NCBI GenBank assembly: GCA_026018925.1
Contig: JAKSZU010000004.1
Span: 35,917,233 to 35,981,232 of the forward strand
DNA length: 64,000 nt
DNA from: Tupaia tana
Lineage: Eukaryota; Chordata; Mammalia; Scandentia; Tupaiidae
Reading direction: 5' to 3'
Of the stretch, positions 1-10,756 are shown piece by piece (position 1 is the first letter of the stretch; every line of letters begins with the position of its first letter). Position numbers and translations under genes: made by a program. Below the pieces are notes generated by a model. It made no database searches. It was not told the origin of the DNA and saw nothing but the letters and a program-made list of their open reading frames with translations.

Positions 1-116
1 TGGGCACGCACACACACGCACCTGGCGTGAGTTTTAAGCTACTGGGTCCAGGACTCAAACCACGGTCGACTATGTGGGAGTCCAGCCACATAGCCATTAC
101 ACTAACTGTTGGTCCC
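1..116 (-). mobile_element. tRNA-derived SINE, long form, cut by window edge
   Basis: Antisense head of the long-form SINE. The B-box complement and the terminal TTGGTCCC (complement of the GGGACCA head) are present. The body and tail lie beyond the left edge. Confidence 0.85.
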
Positions 117-193
117 AATATATGGTTTCTTAACCTAGCGGAGGTTAGACAGAAAACTCACTTTATTTTTATTTTTTAAAATACACATTTGTA

Positions 194-424
194 GGGGCCA
201 GCAGGTGGTGTGAAGGTTAAGGCAGTTGGATCCCACATGGCTGACTGTGTGGTTAGAGTCCCAGATCTGGAGGCTTGAAAATCACACCAGGTGCATGTGC
301 ATGTGTGCCAAAATCCTGACAGGGAAATGGAGAAGGGATTGAGGCGTGGCCATCCCCCCTTGGGGGAGTGATTTCTTGCTTTCTCTCTCTCCGTCTCCCT
401 CTCTGGTGAGTTCATGCACTCTAT

Positions 425-455
<31 letters not shown>
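194..455 (+). mobile_element. tRNA-derived SINE, long form
   Basis: Starts GGGGCCAGCAGGTGG, followed by the A/B-box head, the body, a CT-rich stretch, CTATAGC and an A30 tail. The tail abuts the next SINE, which is inverted. Confidence 0.9.
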
Positions 456-458
<3 letters not shown>

Positions 459-687
459 TTTTGCTATAGGGCACATGTGCTCTCTGGAGAGACAGAAACA
501 GAGAGACAGAAGGAAGTCACCTGCCCCCGCTCCCACCACAATCCCTTCATCATTCTTCTTTCAGGATTTTGGGCGTGGATGCACAGGCACCTGGTGTGAT
601 TTTCCAGTCACTGGTTCTGGGACTTGAACCACTGTTGACCACATGGGAGTCCAGTGCCTTAAACACCATGCCACCTTATGGCCCCCA
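456..687 (-). mobile_element. tRNA-derived SINE, long form
   Basis: Runs from TTTTTGCTATAGGGC to TATGGCCCCC. It lies tail-to-tail with the preceding copy and has no spacer, so a transcript through both could fold into a long hairpin. Confidence 0.88.
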
Positions 688-967
688 CATTTATGACTTA
701 AATAGTCTTCTGTATGATTAATATTGCTAAACCCTATTTGATTAAATATACAACAAAAGTTACACTGGAGGTTTTGTAGTTGGAAACAAAGGGCTGAGCT
801 TTCAACCAAACCACACATAATGTGGTCATTGTACATCTGGCCGTAATATGATTTGTGAATGCTAGTGATCTGATGCCAGCCATGTCCATTTCAGGACATC
901 CCACAGCTAAATGCGAGTCACTAACTCAGAAGGCTATGCTAGCAGAGAAATAAACAACCAATGTGGG

Positions 968-1134
968 CTTTCTTTCTTTCTTTCTTTCTTTATTTTTTGA
1001 GCCAATTTTAATTATCTTTTCATTTCTTACATTTGAAGAGCTCTTCGATGACGTCCTTGGCCTGAGTCCTCACCACCGTCCTTAATTACCACCCAGCTGC
1101 AATCAACCACTTTACAGCGTTTTCCCTCTCTGAC

Positions 1135-1178
<44 letters not shown>

Positions 1179-1563
1179 TATAGGGTGTGTGCTCTCACCA
1201 GAAAGACAGAGAGAGACAGAAAGTGAGAAATCACCCTCCAGGGGGAATGGCCACACTGCAGTCCTTTCTCCTCCAGTCTCCTCTTGCAATCTTGGGCACG
1301 CACGCACACAAGCCTGGTGTGAGTTTAAGCCACCAGGTCCAGGACTCGAACTGCGGTTGACCACATGGGAGCCCAGTGATGTAGCCATTACGCTATCTGC
1401 TGGTTCCCCTCTTTGGCAATTTTACAAAGACCTACCTATTCCCCTAGTTTCTCGTCATCAACCTTAATCAGGTTGATTTGTTGTTCATCACAAAGGGCCT
1501 CTCCCAACTTGACATACATAGGTTCATCACAATTGGATGCAAGCACACACATTGGGCTTGGCA
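968..1563 (-). pseudogene. RPS12P: RPS12 processed pseudogene, 5'-truncated, split by a SINE
   Basis: The reverse strand carries the C-terminal part of ribosomal protein S12, a small-subunit ribosomal protein. The first recognisable codons correspond to the [18 protein letters not shown] stretch. The frame continues through the equivalents of QINLIKVDD and VGLCKI, and further on DVIEE(L)FKCKK with the stop at 1020-1022. Damage: the 5' 40-45 codons are missing, a Trp codon has become TAG in the GEW motif, one codon is lost in the DDNKK region, and the segment after the SINE is heavily substituted. A SINE (1138-1408) lies inside and duplicates a stretch close to cctctctgacaac. The old poly-A tail has become an AAAG microsatellite at 968-991. 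There are no introns, so this is a retrocopy; no function is expected. Confidence 0.88.
1138..1408 (-). mobile_element. tRNA-derived SINE, long form, inside RPS12 pseudogene
   Basis: A T37 tail, GTATAGGGTGTGTGC, then body and head ending CTGCTGGTTCCC. The flanking cctctctgacaac and cctctttggcaat are a diverged target-site duplication made of RPS12-derived sequence. Confidence 0.9.
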
Positions 1564-1789
1564 CCTTAATTATTCTAAAAGTCCAGATTCTTCTATAATA
1601 AGCTTAAAATTCCATTAACTTAATGTTCATTTTGTAAAATGAGTCTCTGCACCTGTCTTCCAGACAAGGTGGAGCTACTCACTAGCCCTGCAATATGAAC
1701 TTTCTAGAAAAAGAGATTTTTATCTCTTAACACAGCTGTGAAGAAACAACAGAAAAATTCATTTTTTATGATGGAGAGTTCAGTTTGTT
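1564..1789. other. unassigned AT-rich sequence
   Basis: No gene, repeat family or RNA recognised. Confidence 0.4.
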
Positions 1790-1805
1790 AAAATTAAACT
1801 ATATT

Positions 1806-1972
1806 TGGGGGCCTGGCGGGTGAGGTGGTGGTTAAGGACACTAGACTCCCATTATGGTTGACAGTGGTTTAAGTCCTAGACCTGGCAGCTTCCTCTCTCA
1901 CTTTCTCTCTTTCTCTGGTCAAATTAAAAAATAATGATGAATAAAGTTGAATAAAAGCGTTTAAAAAAACTT
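1806..1972 (+). mobile_element. tRNA-derived SINE, short form
   Basis: After the tRNA head the sequence passes directly from CTGGCAGCTT to CT-rich DNA and TCTCTGGTCAAATT, then a run of ATAA-type repeats. The target-site duplication aaaattaaacta lies on both sides. Confidence 0.85.
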
Positions 1973-2168
1973 CTAAAAATTAAACTACATCTGGTAACTT
2001 AATTGATAACTTACTTAAGGTTTTCTGAATAATTCACTAGGTCATAAACTTAGCTTTGCCATCTATGTGGACTGAAATATTTTATAATACAGCATCCGAA
2101 TTTGAAAATACTCTTAGGATTAGGTGGTTGCTTCATAGCTTTTCTTTAATTAAAACAGTCTTTATTCT

Positions 2169-2440
2169 GGACCAGCAGTTGGCATAACGGCTATGTTGCT
2201 GGACTCCCATCTAGTCAACCACGGTTCGAGTCTCGGACCTGGTGGCTTAAACTCACGCCAGATGCGTGCACCTTTGTGCCCAAGATCCTGAGAGAATGGA
2301 AGAGAAGGGATTGTAGTGTGGCCACCCCCCACCCCAGCCCGTAGGTGATTTCTTGCTTTCTGTCTCTCTGTCTCTCTCTGTCTTTCTGGTGAGCACATGC
2401 ACCCTATAGCAAAAACCTCTCCAAAAGAAAAAAAATAAAT
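2169..2440 (+). mobile_element. tRNA-derived SINE, long form
   Basis: Complete copy from GGACCAGCAGTTGG to CTATAGCAAAAACC. Target-site duplication aacagtctttattct / aacagtttttattct. Confidence 0.92.
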
Positions 2441-2729
2441 AACAGTTTTTATTCTCAAAGGGGGGATTCATATGTGATTTCATATTCCTCTCAAAGGGGG
2501 AGTTTATTTTATTCTGTTTCAATAGCAGGTACTCATTATGTTAGCTGAAACTGCAGACTCACTGAATTATGCCTTGTGTATAAAATGCTTCATCTTCATA
2601 TTGTTTACCACGAATCATCCAGAAATTATTAAATAGTAATGAACTCAACTTAATAAGCTAGATAATTTTTATCATCTGCCTTAAAAAGGTCCATCCAAGA
2701 TTATTAAATTGTTGATAAACAGTTGATCT

Positions 2730-2890
2730 TGGGTCAACAGGTGGCATGGTGGTTAAGGCACTGGATTTCACATATCTGACTGTGTAGTTCAAGTCCCAGA
2801 CCTAAAGGCTTGAAAAACATTCTGGGTGCTCACACCTGTTGTGCCCAAAGTCCTGCAAGGAGAATGGAAGAGGAGAGTAACTGGCACTCA
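2730..2890 (+). mobile_element. tRNA-derived SINE, long form, 3'-truncated
   Basis: The head and first half of the body are readable. Similarity stops after GGAGAATGGAAGAGGAGAG, without a CT tract or tail. Confidence 0.8.
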
Positions 2891-3628
2891 GCCTTAAAGA
2901 TACAATGAGGTGCACTTTTATGAATATAAATGAGAAAAAAAAAAAAAAAAAAACTTAAGCAAACCTAGTATCTGAGAATCCCAGGCCAGAATGTGATTGA
3001 GTCCCAGGAAGGAAGAAGATCCAGGCACTACATGGGAGAAAAATGCTGACACTGTCGTGTGCTCTCTGCAGGCCTGTGCTGTTCTTGTGTCTGTGTCAGT
3101 CATCTTTTGGCTGCATTCCAGGCCCCCATGGGTCAGATAAGCACCCCATTGCTCTCATGGTGACCCAGGTGTAGCTACCCGGAAAGGGGCTGACTCTCAC
3201 TAGTTCTTGCTTCAAGAAAACTTAGACTGTGATTGGCACAGCTTGGGTTTGGTGACAACTCCCAGTTCAAACAACAGTGATTAGGGTAGGAACCCAAGAA
3301 GCCACCTCTGTGGGATGGAGAGACCACCCAATAGTCACCCACTATGGAAGGGTAGGAGAGAAAAGACGAGGGGAGCAGGAAAGTCTTCCTCAGCTGAGAG
3401 AAAAACCTAGGCAGAGGTCTGAAGGCAAAATATGTATTGCGTGGTCTCGTAACATTGAGGAGGACAATTTGGCTAGGTATAAAGTTTATGCAGAAGCTCT
3501 AAGGTTAAATTGCAGAAATAGTTTGAGGTTATATTGGAGAAATTACTAGCTATCAGGATAAAAGGTTTAAATCATTTCTTTCTTTTTTTATTCTCCTTTT
3601 TGTCATGAGAGAGTGAGGAAGAAATAAA
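2891..3628. other. unassigned sequence
   Basis: Holds an A18 run near 2936-2953 and a 90-codon open frame at 3277-3549 with no recognisable protein. Parts have the look of ancient, diverged repeat, but no family could be named. Confidence 0.4.
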
Positions 3629-3638
3629 TTGAAAGGCT

Positions 3639-3881
3639 TTTTTTTTTTTTTTTTTTTGGCTATAGGTTACGTGCGCTCACCAGAGAGACAGAGAAAGAAA
3701 GTGAGAAATCACCTCCCAGGGAGGATAGCCATGCCACAATTCCTTCTCCTCCATTCTCCCCTCAGGATTTTGGAGATGCATGCACACACATATGAGTTTA
3801 AAGCCTCTGGATCCAGGATTTGAACTGCAGTCAGCCATGTGGCAGTCCAGTGATGTAACCATTATGCCATATGCTGGTCCC
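3639..3881 (-). mobile_element. tRNA-derived SINE, long form
   Basis: Poly-T, GGCTATAGGTTACG, body, then head ending ATGCTGGTCCC. Perfect target-site duplication ttgaaaggcttt at 3629-3640 and 3882-3893. Confidence 0.92.
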
Positions 3882-3889
3882 TTGAAAGG

Positions 3890-4046
3890 CTTTTCTTAAC
3901 ATAGTCTTGCCATGTTGCATTCTCCTGCCCCAGCTTCCCAATTAGCTAGAACAACAGGTACTTGCCTATTTAGGTTGGTCTGGGAATTGAATTTGAGCCT
4001 CTCATACAGCCCCAGCCCTGTGCCACCACAGCCTGGCCATACAAGT
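3890..4046 (-). mobile_element. 7SL RNA / tRNA chimeric SINE (Tu-like)
   Basis: On the minus strand a tRNA-like part with an AATTCAATTCCCAG B-box-like motif is followed by an Alu-left-arm-like part (AAGTACCTGTTGTTCTAGCTA, GGGAAGCTGGGGCAGGAGAAT). Same order of parts as the copies near 24.3 and 24.8 kb. Family assignment is inference. Confidence 0.65.
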
Positions 4047-4132
4047 TTAAAATTGTCTATTTTCATTATTGCTGTTTAACAAAAACATTATAAAAGTATC
4101 CATAAAATATTTGAAGATTAGAATGTTGTTTA

Positions 4133-4392
4133 GGGCCAGCAGGTGGCGCAGAGGTTAAGGTGGCTGGACACCCACATGGCTGACAGTGTGGTTCAAATCC
4201 CAGACCCAGTGACTTGAAAAACACGTATGTGAAGCCCCATATCCTGAGAGGAGAATGGAGGAGAAGGGATTGCATGTGGCCATCCCCCTGGGGGGTGATT
4301 TCTCGCTTTCTCTCTCTCTCTCTCTGTCTTTCTGGCAAGTGTACGCGCCCTATAGCAAAAACTTCTCAAAAACAAACAAACAGACAAACAGA
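4133..4392 (+). mobile_element. tRNA-derived SINE, long form
   Basis: Head GGGCCAGCAGGTGGCGCAG, CT tract (CTCTCTCT), CTATAGCAAAAAC, then a tail drifted to (AAAC)n. Confidence 0.9.
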
Positions 4393-4539
4393 CTTGGCAA
4401 CAACCTGAAGTATATACAGTCTACAGGATTTAATAAAGTCATTAAAAGAAATGATGTGAGCTATAATTGCTAACATAAGATCTGTTCATCTACAGGGAAA
4501 AAAAAAAGACAAGTAAAGTAGAATAATATGTACAAAGGG

Positions 4540-4680
4540 TTTCCAAACAGTTCATGAAAAATACATATTACATAAAAACTATGCACAGATTTCAAACTTT
4601 TTTACACCAATATAAACTTCCACTTTAATTCCATTTCTCTCCAAACTGAAGCCACTTTATTGAGTACAGTTCCATTCATG
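4540..4680. repeat. ancient DNA-transposon-like fragment
   Basis: The segment around CAGTTCATGAAAAATACA and the partner stretch TTTAATTCCATTTCTC recall an old mammalian DNA repeat. Family not certain. Confidence 0.3.
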
Positions 4681-4699
4681 TTAAACTATTTAAGAAATA

Positions 4700-4880
4700 C
4701 ATAACTAAGTAGAAACGTATCTGAAAGAATATTCATAAAACTGTTAAAGTGGTTTCCTCTGGGGAAGGAAGTGGGATTGATGAGTGGGTGGGGGTGGAGG
4801 TGAAGAGTGACATTTTCATTTTACGACAGATGGTATATGCTTAAAAAGACAAAAAAGTACAAACATATCATTACAAATTA
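4700..4880 (+). repeat. ancient L1 3'-UTR-like fragment
   Basis: GTTAAAGTGGTTTCCTCTGG followed by a G-rich stretch and an ATTTTCATTTTA motif is typical of old L1 3' ends. Boundaries approximate. Confidence 0.45.
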
Positions 4881-4999
4881 AACGACAAAGAAAGCTAATT
4901 CCACTTTCAATAAGACAGGGAAAGAGACATGTGCCTAGTCACTGAAATTAGAATAAGAATCCCTGCCATTGCTGAAGCACCTTGCAGTTTACAACCAAT

Positions 5000-5230
5000 A
5001 ACTAATACTTCTTGTGCCCCTGACACTTGTAAACCTTTTTCAGATGCTAATTCACTTCATTGTCTCAAGGATCCTATGAGCTAGGCACTGTCATCCTCCT
5101 ATCTTACTGATGAGGAGACTGAGGCACAGAGAGGATGAGTTACTGACCCATGATCATATTGCCAGTAAGTGGCAGAGCTGGGATTCTCGCTCTTGTATCT
5201 CAGGTCTTGATCACTTTTGCTGAACTACAT
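5000..5230 (-). repeat. MIR
   Basis: Antisense MIR core: ATGAGGAGACTGAGGCACAG, then ATTGCCAGTAAGTGGCAGAG and GGGATTCTCGC. Confidence 0.85.
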
Positions 5231-5444
5231 GATACAAAAACATTTCACATGTATTGACTTGAGTGCCCCTAAGCCTATAATCCCCCATGACAGGTGGGAG
5301 AAAACTAGAACCCATATCTCACCGTACTGCAATGGACTGTTTTCATGTTCATGTACCTACCAGACTTTAATCTCCTTCATGCAAGGAAATGCTCTTTTAT
5401 GTTGTTAACCTTAAGGGTGCACTCTGGCACGTAGGAAGTGGGCG

Positions 5445-5960
5445 ATTTTGAATGCTGTGGTTTAAAATGTCCACACATTATTTGACACTCCCTTTAAGAA
5501 GTAGAAGCTCATTTCTCTCCCCTTGGGTATGGGTTGGATTGAGTGACTCACTTGTAAGGTATAAAATAAAGCCAAAGTGGCACTGTGTGACTTCGGAGAC
5601 TAAGATGCACAAGATGGCTGTAGCTTCCTGCTTTCTCGCTCTCTCAGATGGCTTGCTCTAAGAGAAACCAGCTGCATGTCACAGGTAGGCCAATGTGGGG
5701 AGACGCTGAGGCCTCTAGTCAACAGCCAGCAAGGAACTGCTAAGAACCATGTGAGTGACTTGGAAATGGATCCTCCAGCCTCAGTCATGCCTTGAGGTGA
5801 CTACAGCTCATCTCTCCTTGGGACTGTAACCTCCTACCCCCTGAAGCAGAATCATCCAGCTAAGCTGCATCTGAATTCATGACCCATAAAAACTGCAAAA
5901 TAATGTATTGCTCGAAGTCACTAAATAAATAGTGTAGTAGGTGGCAATAGATAATTATGT
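5445..5960 (+). mobile_element. MLT1-type (ERVL-MaLR) LTR
   Basis: Old MaLR LTR in sense orientation. The 3' part is diagnostic: GACTGTAACCTCC, CAGAATCATCCAGCTAAGC, ATTCATGACCCATAAAAAC, a block corresponding to the poly-A signal region, and the end GGCAATAGATAATTA. Non-coding remnant. Confidence 0.75.
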
Positions 5961-5967
5961 TAAAAGT

Positions 5968-6211
5968 GGGACCAGCAGGCAGTGTAGTGATTTAGGGTGC
6001 TGGACTCCCACTGGCTGACCACAGTTCGAGTCCCAGATCCAGTGGCTTGAAAATCACAATGGGCGTGTGTGCATGTGTGCCCAAAATCCTAAGAGAAGAA
6101 TAGAGGAGAAGGGGAAAAGGGATTGCGGCATGGCCATCCCTCCAGGAGGGTGATTTCTCACTTTTCTGCTCTCTGTCTCTCTTCAGCAAGCACATACACC
6201 CTATGGCAAAA
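5968..6211 (+). mobile_element. tRNA-derived SINE, long form
   Basis: Head GGGACCAGCAGGCAGTG through CACCCTATGGCAAAAGCC. Its tail position is now occupied by a TA/CA microsatellite. Confidence 0.88.
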
Positions 6212-6216
6212 GCCTA

Positions 6217-6282
<66 letters not shown>

Positions 6283-6300
6283 TACATATATATGTACACA
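6212..6300. repeat. (TA)n(CA)n microsatellite
   Basis: A compound TA then CA array that starts exactly where the tail of the preceding SINE should be. Confidence 0.95.
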
Positions 6301-6829
6301 TACATAGTATTAGAATACTAATGATACAGTAAGGAATTAGCAGGACAAAAGTTTTGGGTATACTGAGTGCAGAAGGCACTTTTGCCTTGAGAACATTTGC
6401 CAATCTAGCCACCAAGCCTCTATCTTCCTAGGAGTAAAGTACAAAAAAAAAAAAAAAAAGAAAGAAAGAAATCCACCAACAAAATTGGGAATTCAGGCCT
6501 ATATTTTCTCCAAACCTGTACACACAGTGGACTACTGAATGGTACAGTGAGAACAACTTCTTTGTTGAAAATTTGTAATAACTTGCTAGCATTATTACAG
6601 TTGTAATTGCTCGGTGGTCAAAAACACTTCAAGTCATAAACTTTAAATTAGAGCCACACTGGTGAAAACCCTAGCAATTAGAAGTAACAAATATAAATCT
6701 ATGTTGAGAAGGCACCTTCATCCTGGGATCCAATGTATTTATATAAATTATTTTTCAAGGTCAATAGCATCATAGTAAAAAAACAAGTGCAAATAAATAG
6801 CTAAATATTTTTTAAAAAGTAAGTGTTAG
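6301..6829. other. unassigned AT-rich sequence
   Basis: Contains an A17/AAAG run at 6443-6470. No gene or repeat family recognised with confidence. Confidence 0.35.
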
Positions 6830-7200
6830 GCATCTCATTACCTGACTTTACAATATATTACAAAGTGATGATAATCAAAACAGCGTGGTACTGACATAAG
6901 AATAGACACATAGACTAATGGAACAGAATAAAAATACAGAAATAAACCCCAAATCATACAGACAACTAATCTTTGACAAAGAGTACAAGACAATGCAGTG
7001 GAGGAAAATAAATCTTTTCAACAAATGGTGCTGGAAGAACTGGATATTCACCTACAGAAAAAACTGAAATCAGACTTCTATCTTTCCCCACTAATAAGAA
7101 TCAACTCAAAATGGATAAAAGATTAAAGTATAAAGCCTCAAACTATGAAACTACTGGTAGAAAATTTAGGGGAAACTCTTGAAGACACTGGAATAGGCAA

Positions 7201-7372
7201 ATTTTTTTTTGGGGGGGAGAGGGTTTTGCTATAGGGTGTGTGCGCTCGCCAGAAAGACAGAGAGAGACAGAGAGAAAGAAAGCGAGAAATCACCCCCCAG
7301 GGGGAATGGCCATGCCGCAATCTCTTCTCTTCCAGTCTCCGTTCAGGATCTTGGGCACGCACGCATTGCGCC
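7201..7372 (-). mobile_element. tRNA-derived SINE, long form, head missing
   Basis: Tail to mid-body (GGTTTTGCTATAGGG to TTGGGCACGCACGCATTGCGCC). The tRNA head is absent, so the copy is 5'-truncated or was replaced by the neighbouring insertion. Confidence 0.85.
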
Positions 7373-7389
7373 CAGAGGCAAATATTTCT

Positions 7390-7629
7390 TTTTAAAGAGA
7401 TTTTCATCATACCGCACATGCACTCGCCAGAGAGAGAGACACACAGAGACAGTGAGAGTAAATGTGAGAAATCACCCACCAGGGGCGTGGCCATGCCGCA
7501 ATCCCTTCTCTATTCTCTTCCTGGGATCTTGGGCATGCATGCACACATGCCTGGCATGATTTTCAAATCACTGCTCCAGAACTCAAACTGTGGACAGTCA
7601 TGTGGGAGTCCAACACCATAACCACTACA
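7390..7629 (-). mobile_element. tRNA-derived SINE, long form
   Basis: From TTTTAAAGAGATTTTCATCATACCG to the head complement ACACCATAACCACTACAC. Second of three consecutive minus-strand copies inside the L1. Confidence 0.85.
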
Positions 7630-7646
7630 CCTAAGCAAAGATTTTT

Positions 7647-7906
7647 TTTTTTTTTTTTTGGAGAGGTTTTCGCTCTAGGGCGCGTGCACTCACCGGACAG
7701 AGAGAGACATAGAGAAGGAAAGCGAGAAATCACCCCCCAGGGGGGATGGTCACGCCGCAATCCCCTTTCCTCCATTCTCCTCTCGGGATCCTGGGCACGC
7801 ACGCACACGCGCCCGTTGTGAGTTTTAAGCCACCGGGTTCGGGACACCAACCGCGGTCGACTACGTGGGAGTCCAGCGACATAGCCATTACGCTAACTGG
7901 TGATTC
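7647..7906 (-). mobile_element. tRNA-derived SINE, long form, young
   Basis: High CpG retention (GGGCGCGTGCACTCACCGG, CGCACGCACACGCGCC) and a near-perfect target-site duplication, cctaagcaaagattttt, on both sides. Confidence 0.93.
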
Positions 7907-8273
7907 CCCCTAAGCAAAGATTTTTTAAAGAAGACCCTTAAAGCACAGGCAATAATCCCCCAAATAGACAAGTGGGATTATATCATTCTAAAAAAGTCTT
8001 CACATCAAAGGAAATAGCAATTATTGTGCAAACACAACCCTCAGAATGGGAGAAAATACTCGCAAATTATTCCTCAGATAAGGAATTCATAACCAGACTA
8101 TATAAAAACTCAAGCAGTTCACGCATAAGGAAATGAATAATCCAATTAAAAACTGGGCAAATGGACTGAATAGACAACTTTCTAAGGAACACTTATATAT
8201 GTTCAAAAGGCATATGAAAATATGTTCAAAGTCTCTTGTCATAAGGGAAATGCACATTAAAATCACAATAAAA

Positions 8274-8546
8274 GGGACCAGCAGTTAGCATAATGGCTAT
8301 GTCACTGGACTCCCATGTAGTCAACCAGTTCAAGTCCCGGACCCAGTAGCTTAAACTCATGCTTGGCGTGTATGCGTGCGTGACCAAGATCCCCCAAGAG
8401 GAGAATGGAGAAGGGATTGTGGCATAGCCAACCTCCTGGGGGGTGATTTCTCACTTTCTGTCTCTCTGTCTCTGTCTTTCTGGTGAGCGCACACACCCTA
8501 TAGCAAAAAACTCTCCAAAGGGGAAAAAAACACAAAAACAAAACAC
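8274..8546 (+). mobile_element. tRNA-derived SINE, long form
   Basis: Head GGGACCAGCAGTTAGC, tail AAAAAACTCTCCAAAGGGGAAA. The duplicated target cacaataa comes from the L1 ORF2 end. Confidence 0.92.
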
Positions 8547-9363
8547 AATAAGATACCATTAATAAGAGTTAGAATGGCCAGGTCCAAAAAAGAAAGAACG
8601 ACAAGTGCTGGTGAGGCTGTGGTGAAGGGTGAACCCTCTTACACTGTTGGTGGGAATGTAAATTAGTACAAACTCTGTGGAAAACAATATGGAGATTTCT
8701 CGAAAACTTACAAATAGAACTACCATAAAACCCAGTAATGCTACTCTTTGGTATTTGCCCAAAGGATAGGAAAACACTAAGTTAGAAAAACATTTGCACA
8801 TCCATGTTTATTGCAGCGTTATTCACGATTGCTAAGACATGGAATCAACCTAAGTGTCAAAAAACTGATGACTGGGGTGAAAAATTGTGGCTCATATATA
8901 CTATGGAATATTACTCAGCTATAAGAAACAATGAGACCCAATCATTCGATTCAAAGTGGATGAATATAGAGGACTTAATGTTAAGTGAAGTGAGCCAGAC
9001 TTTGAAGACACACTGTGTATTCCCACTCACTATGTACCAAATGTCTGCACTATATGGCAGTAATGGAAAGATCTAAAGATATGATAGTACAGAGGCTAAG
9101 TGTAGACACCAGAGACTGGAAAGAAGGGAAATGGGTGGTGGAGAGTGGGTGGTAGAGGGTAGATGAGAGGTGTGAAGGGAAGAAACATTTAACAAATGAA
9201 GGAATGTAAAGTTCTCTGTTGGAAAAAAAAATCCATAATTTCCACTTTATAAAAACAAAAGTGTAAAAAAGGAAACTGTTAATAAGTGACAAATATTATT
9301 AATGTTTTGATGGTTACCATTACGGGTACATTACTTGTAACAGTGTTTCAAGCCAGGGTAATC

Positions 9364-9436
9364 AATTGTGTCATCAGGAAAGTCATGGCAAACTTTTGTA
9401 TGGAAAAATATGTCATGACTTTCCTGACAACCTAAA
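9364..9436. mobile_element. mariner-like MITE, palindromic, copy 1
   Basis: An almost perfect inverted repeat: the left arm has GTCATCAGGAAAGTCATG and the right arm CATGACTTTCCTGACAACC. The middle reads TTTTGTATGGAAAAATA. No coding capacity. The outermost end CCTAA resembles Tc1/mariner termini. See the related copies at 33.3 and 45.6 kb. Confidence 0.65.
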
Positions 9437-10024
9437 ATTTATTCTACAACTAATAAAGGAGACATTTCTTTACAAAAAAGGAATCAGCACCATATATGAG
9501 AGCTAAAGGAATCAATAAAGAGTAGAAATCGAGTCATAAAGAATTCACATACTGACATCATTAAACACAGCTTACAAAATAAGGATGCCTAACATTACTA
9601 AAGAAATAAAAGACAAGCTTGAAAACACCTTCAGGACACTGGAAACTACCGAGAAAATTTTAAGAAGAACCAAATACAACTTCTAGAAATGAAAAAGTTT
9701 AATTACTGAGTTTAAAAGCAAAACAAAAACCAGTGGCTTCATAGCCTATTAGACATGAATGAAAAGAGAATTAGAGAACAGGAAGGGTAGGTCATAAGAT
9801 TTTACAGACTATGACACAAAAATTCAAAAAAATAGAAAATACGAAAGATTGAGATTTATGGAAGACAGTGTGCAAGTCTGATATACATTTAATTACAGTT
9901 CCAGAAGGCGAAGAGAGAGATTTTATGGCAGAGACAATATTTGAAGACATACTGGTCTGTCGTTTTCCAGAAACTATAAAAAATATCAGTCCACATACTC
10001 AAGAAGTCAAACTAATCCAAAGCA

Positions 10025-10025
10025 G

Positions 10026-10080
<55 letters not shown>

Positions 10081-10350
10081 GGAAGGAAGGAAGGAAGGAA
10101 GGAAGGAAGGAAGGAAGGAAGGAAGGAAGGAAGGAAGAAAGAGAAAGAAAGAAAGAAGGAAAGGAAGAAAGAAAGAAGAGAGAAAGGGGAGAAAAGGAGA
10201 GGAGAGGAGGAGAGGAGGAGAGGGAAGAGGAGAGTGGGAAATGAGGGAAAGGAGAAGGGAAAAGGGAAAAAGAAAGAAGGAAACAAAGAAGGAAGGAAGA
10301 AAGGAAGGAAGGAAGGAAGGAAGGAAGGAAGGAAGGAAGGAAGGAAGGAA
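10025..10350 (+). repeat. polypurine compound microsatellite (GA)n(GGAA)n
   Basis: About 326 bases, almost all purine on the plus strand, with only three pyrimidine interruptions (around 10234, 10243 and 10284). It begins as GA, turns to GGAA, passes a mixed AG region and returns to GGAA. It grew from an A-rich site in the surrounding L1. Confidence 0.97.
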
Positions 10351-10508
10351 TTCACAGCTAGATTCATCATAAAATTAATCAACCAAAGAGGGAAAAACGA
10401 GGGTAGGGCATGGGTGGAGATCAGTGTTAAAGGAATGACAGTTTAACCACTAATTTTTTGTTTTTAAACATACTACCTCCTTTTTCTTTTTTTTATACTT
10501 ATATATTT

Positions 10509-10678
10509 AATTTTATTTATTATTATTATTTTTTAATTTGCTATAGGGCACGTGTGCTCAACGTGCAGAGAAAGAGAAATAGAGAGAGAGAAAGCAAGCC
10601 ACCAGGTCTGGTACTTGAACCATAATCAACCATGTAAGAGTCCAGAGCCCCAACCACCATGCCACCTACTGGCCCCCA
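10509..10678 (-). mobile_element. tRNA-derived SINE, short form
   Basis: AT-rich tail (TTTATTTATTATTATT), TTTGCTATAGGGCACG, CT complement, then directly AAGCAAGCCACCAGG and the head ending CTACTGGCCCCC. Confidence 0.85.
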
Positions 10679-10756
10679 ACCAATGATTTTTCAATAATAG
10701 CAATAGCAACCAAATGACAGTACTGTGATATTCTCCATTTATTGAAAAAAAAATAG

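Larger units (their letters stand above)
6830..9235 (+). mobile_element. L1 3' end (ORF2 C-terminal remnant and 3' UTR), with four nested SINEs
   Basis: Sense L1. The segment begins with the ORF2 motif encoding LPDF.IYYK (CATTACCTGACTTTACAATA) and passes through ACTAATGGAACAGAATA and CAAATGGTGCTGGA. It continues after the SINEs with ATTAAAATCACAATA, CTGTTGGTGGGAATGTAAA and TGGAATATTACTCAGCTATA. ORF2, the reverse transcriptase protein, is broken by frameshifts and stops, so the copy cannot move. SINEs at 7201-7372, 7390-7629, 7647-7906 and 8274-8546 inserted later and show that this L1 is older than the active SINE period. Confidence 0.85.

Noticed and set aside
9868-10446. 192-codon frame rich in Glu, Arg and Lys
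   Set aside because: It is a translation of the GA/GGAA microsatellite inside an L1.
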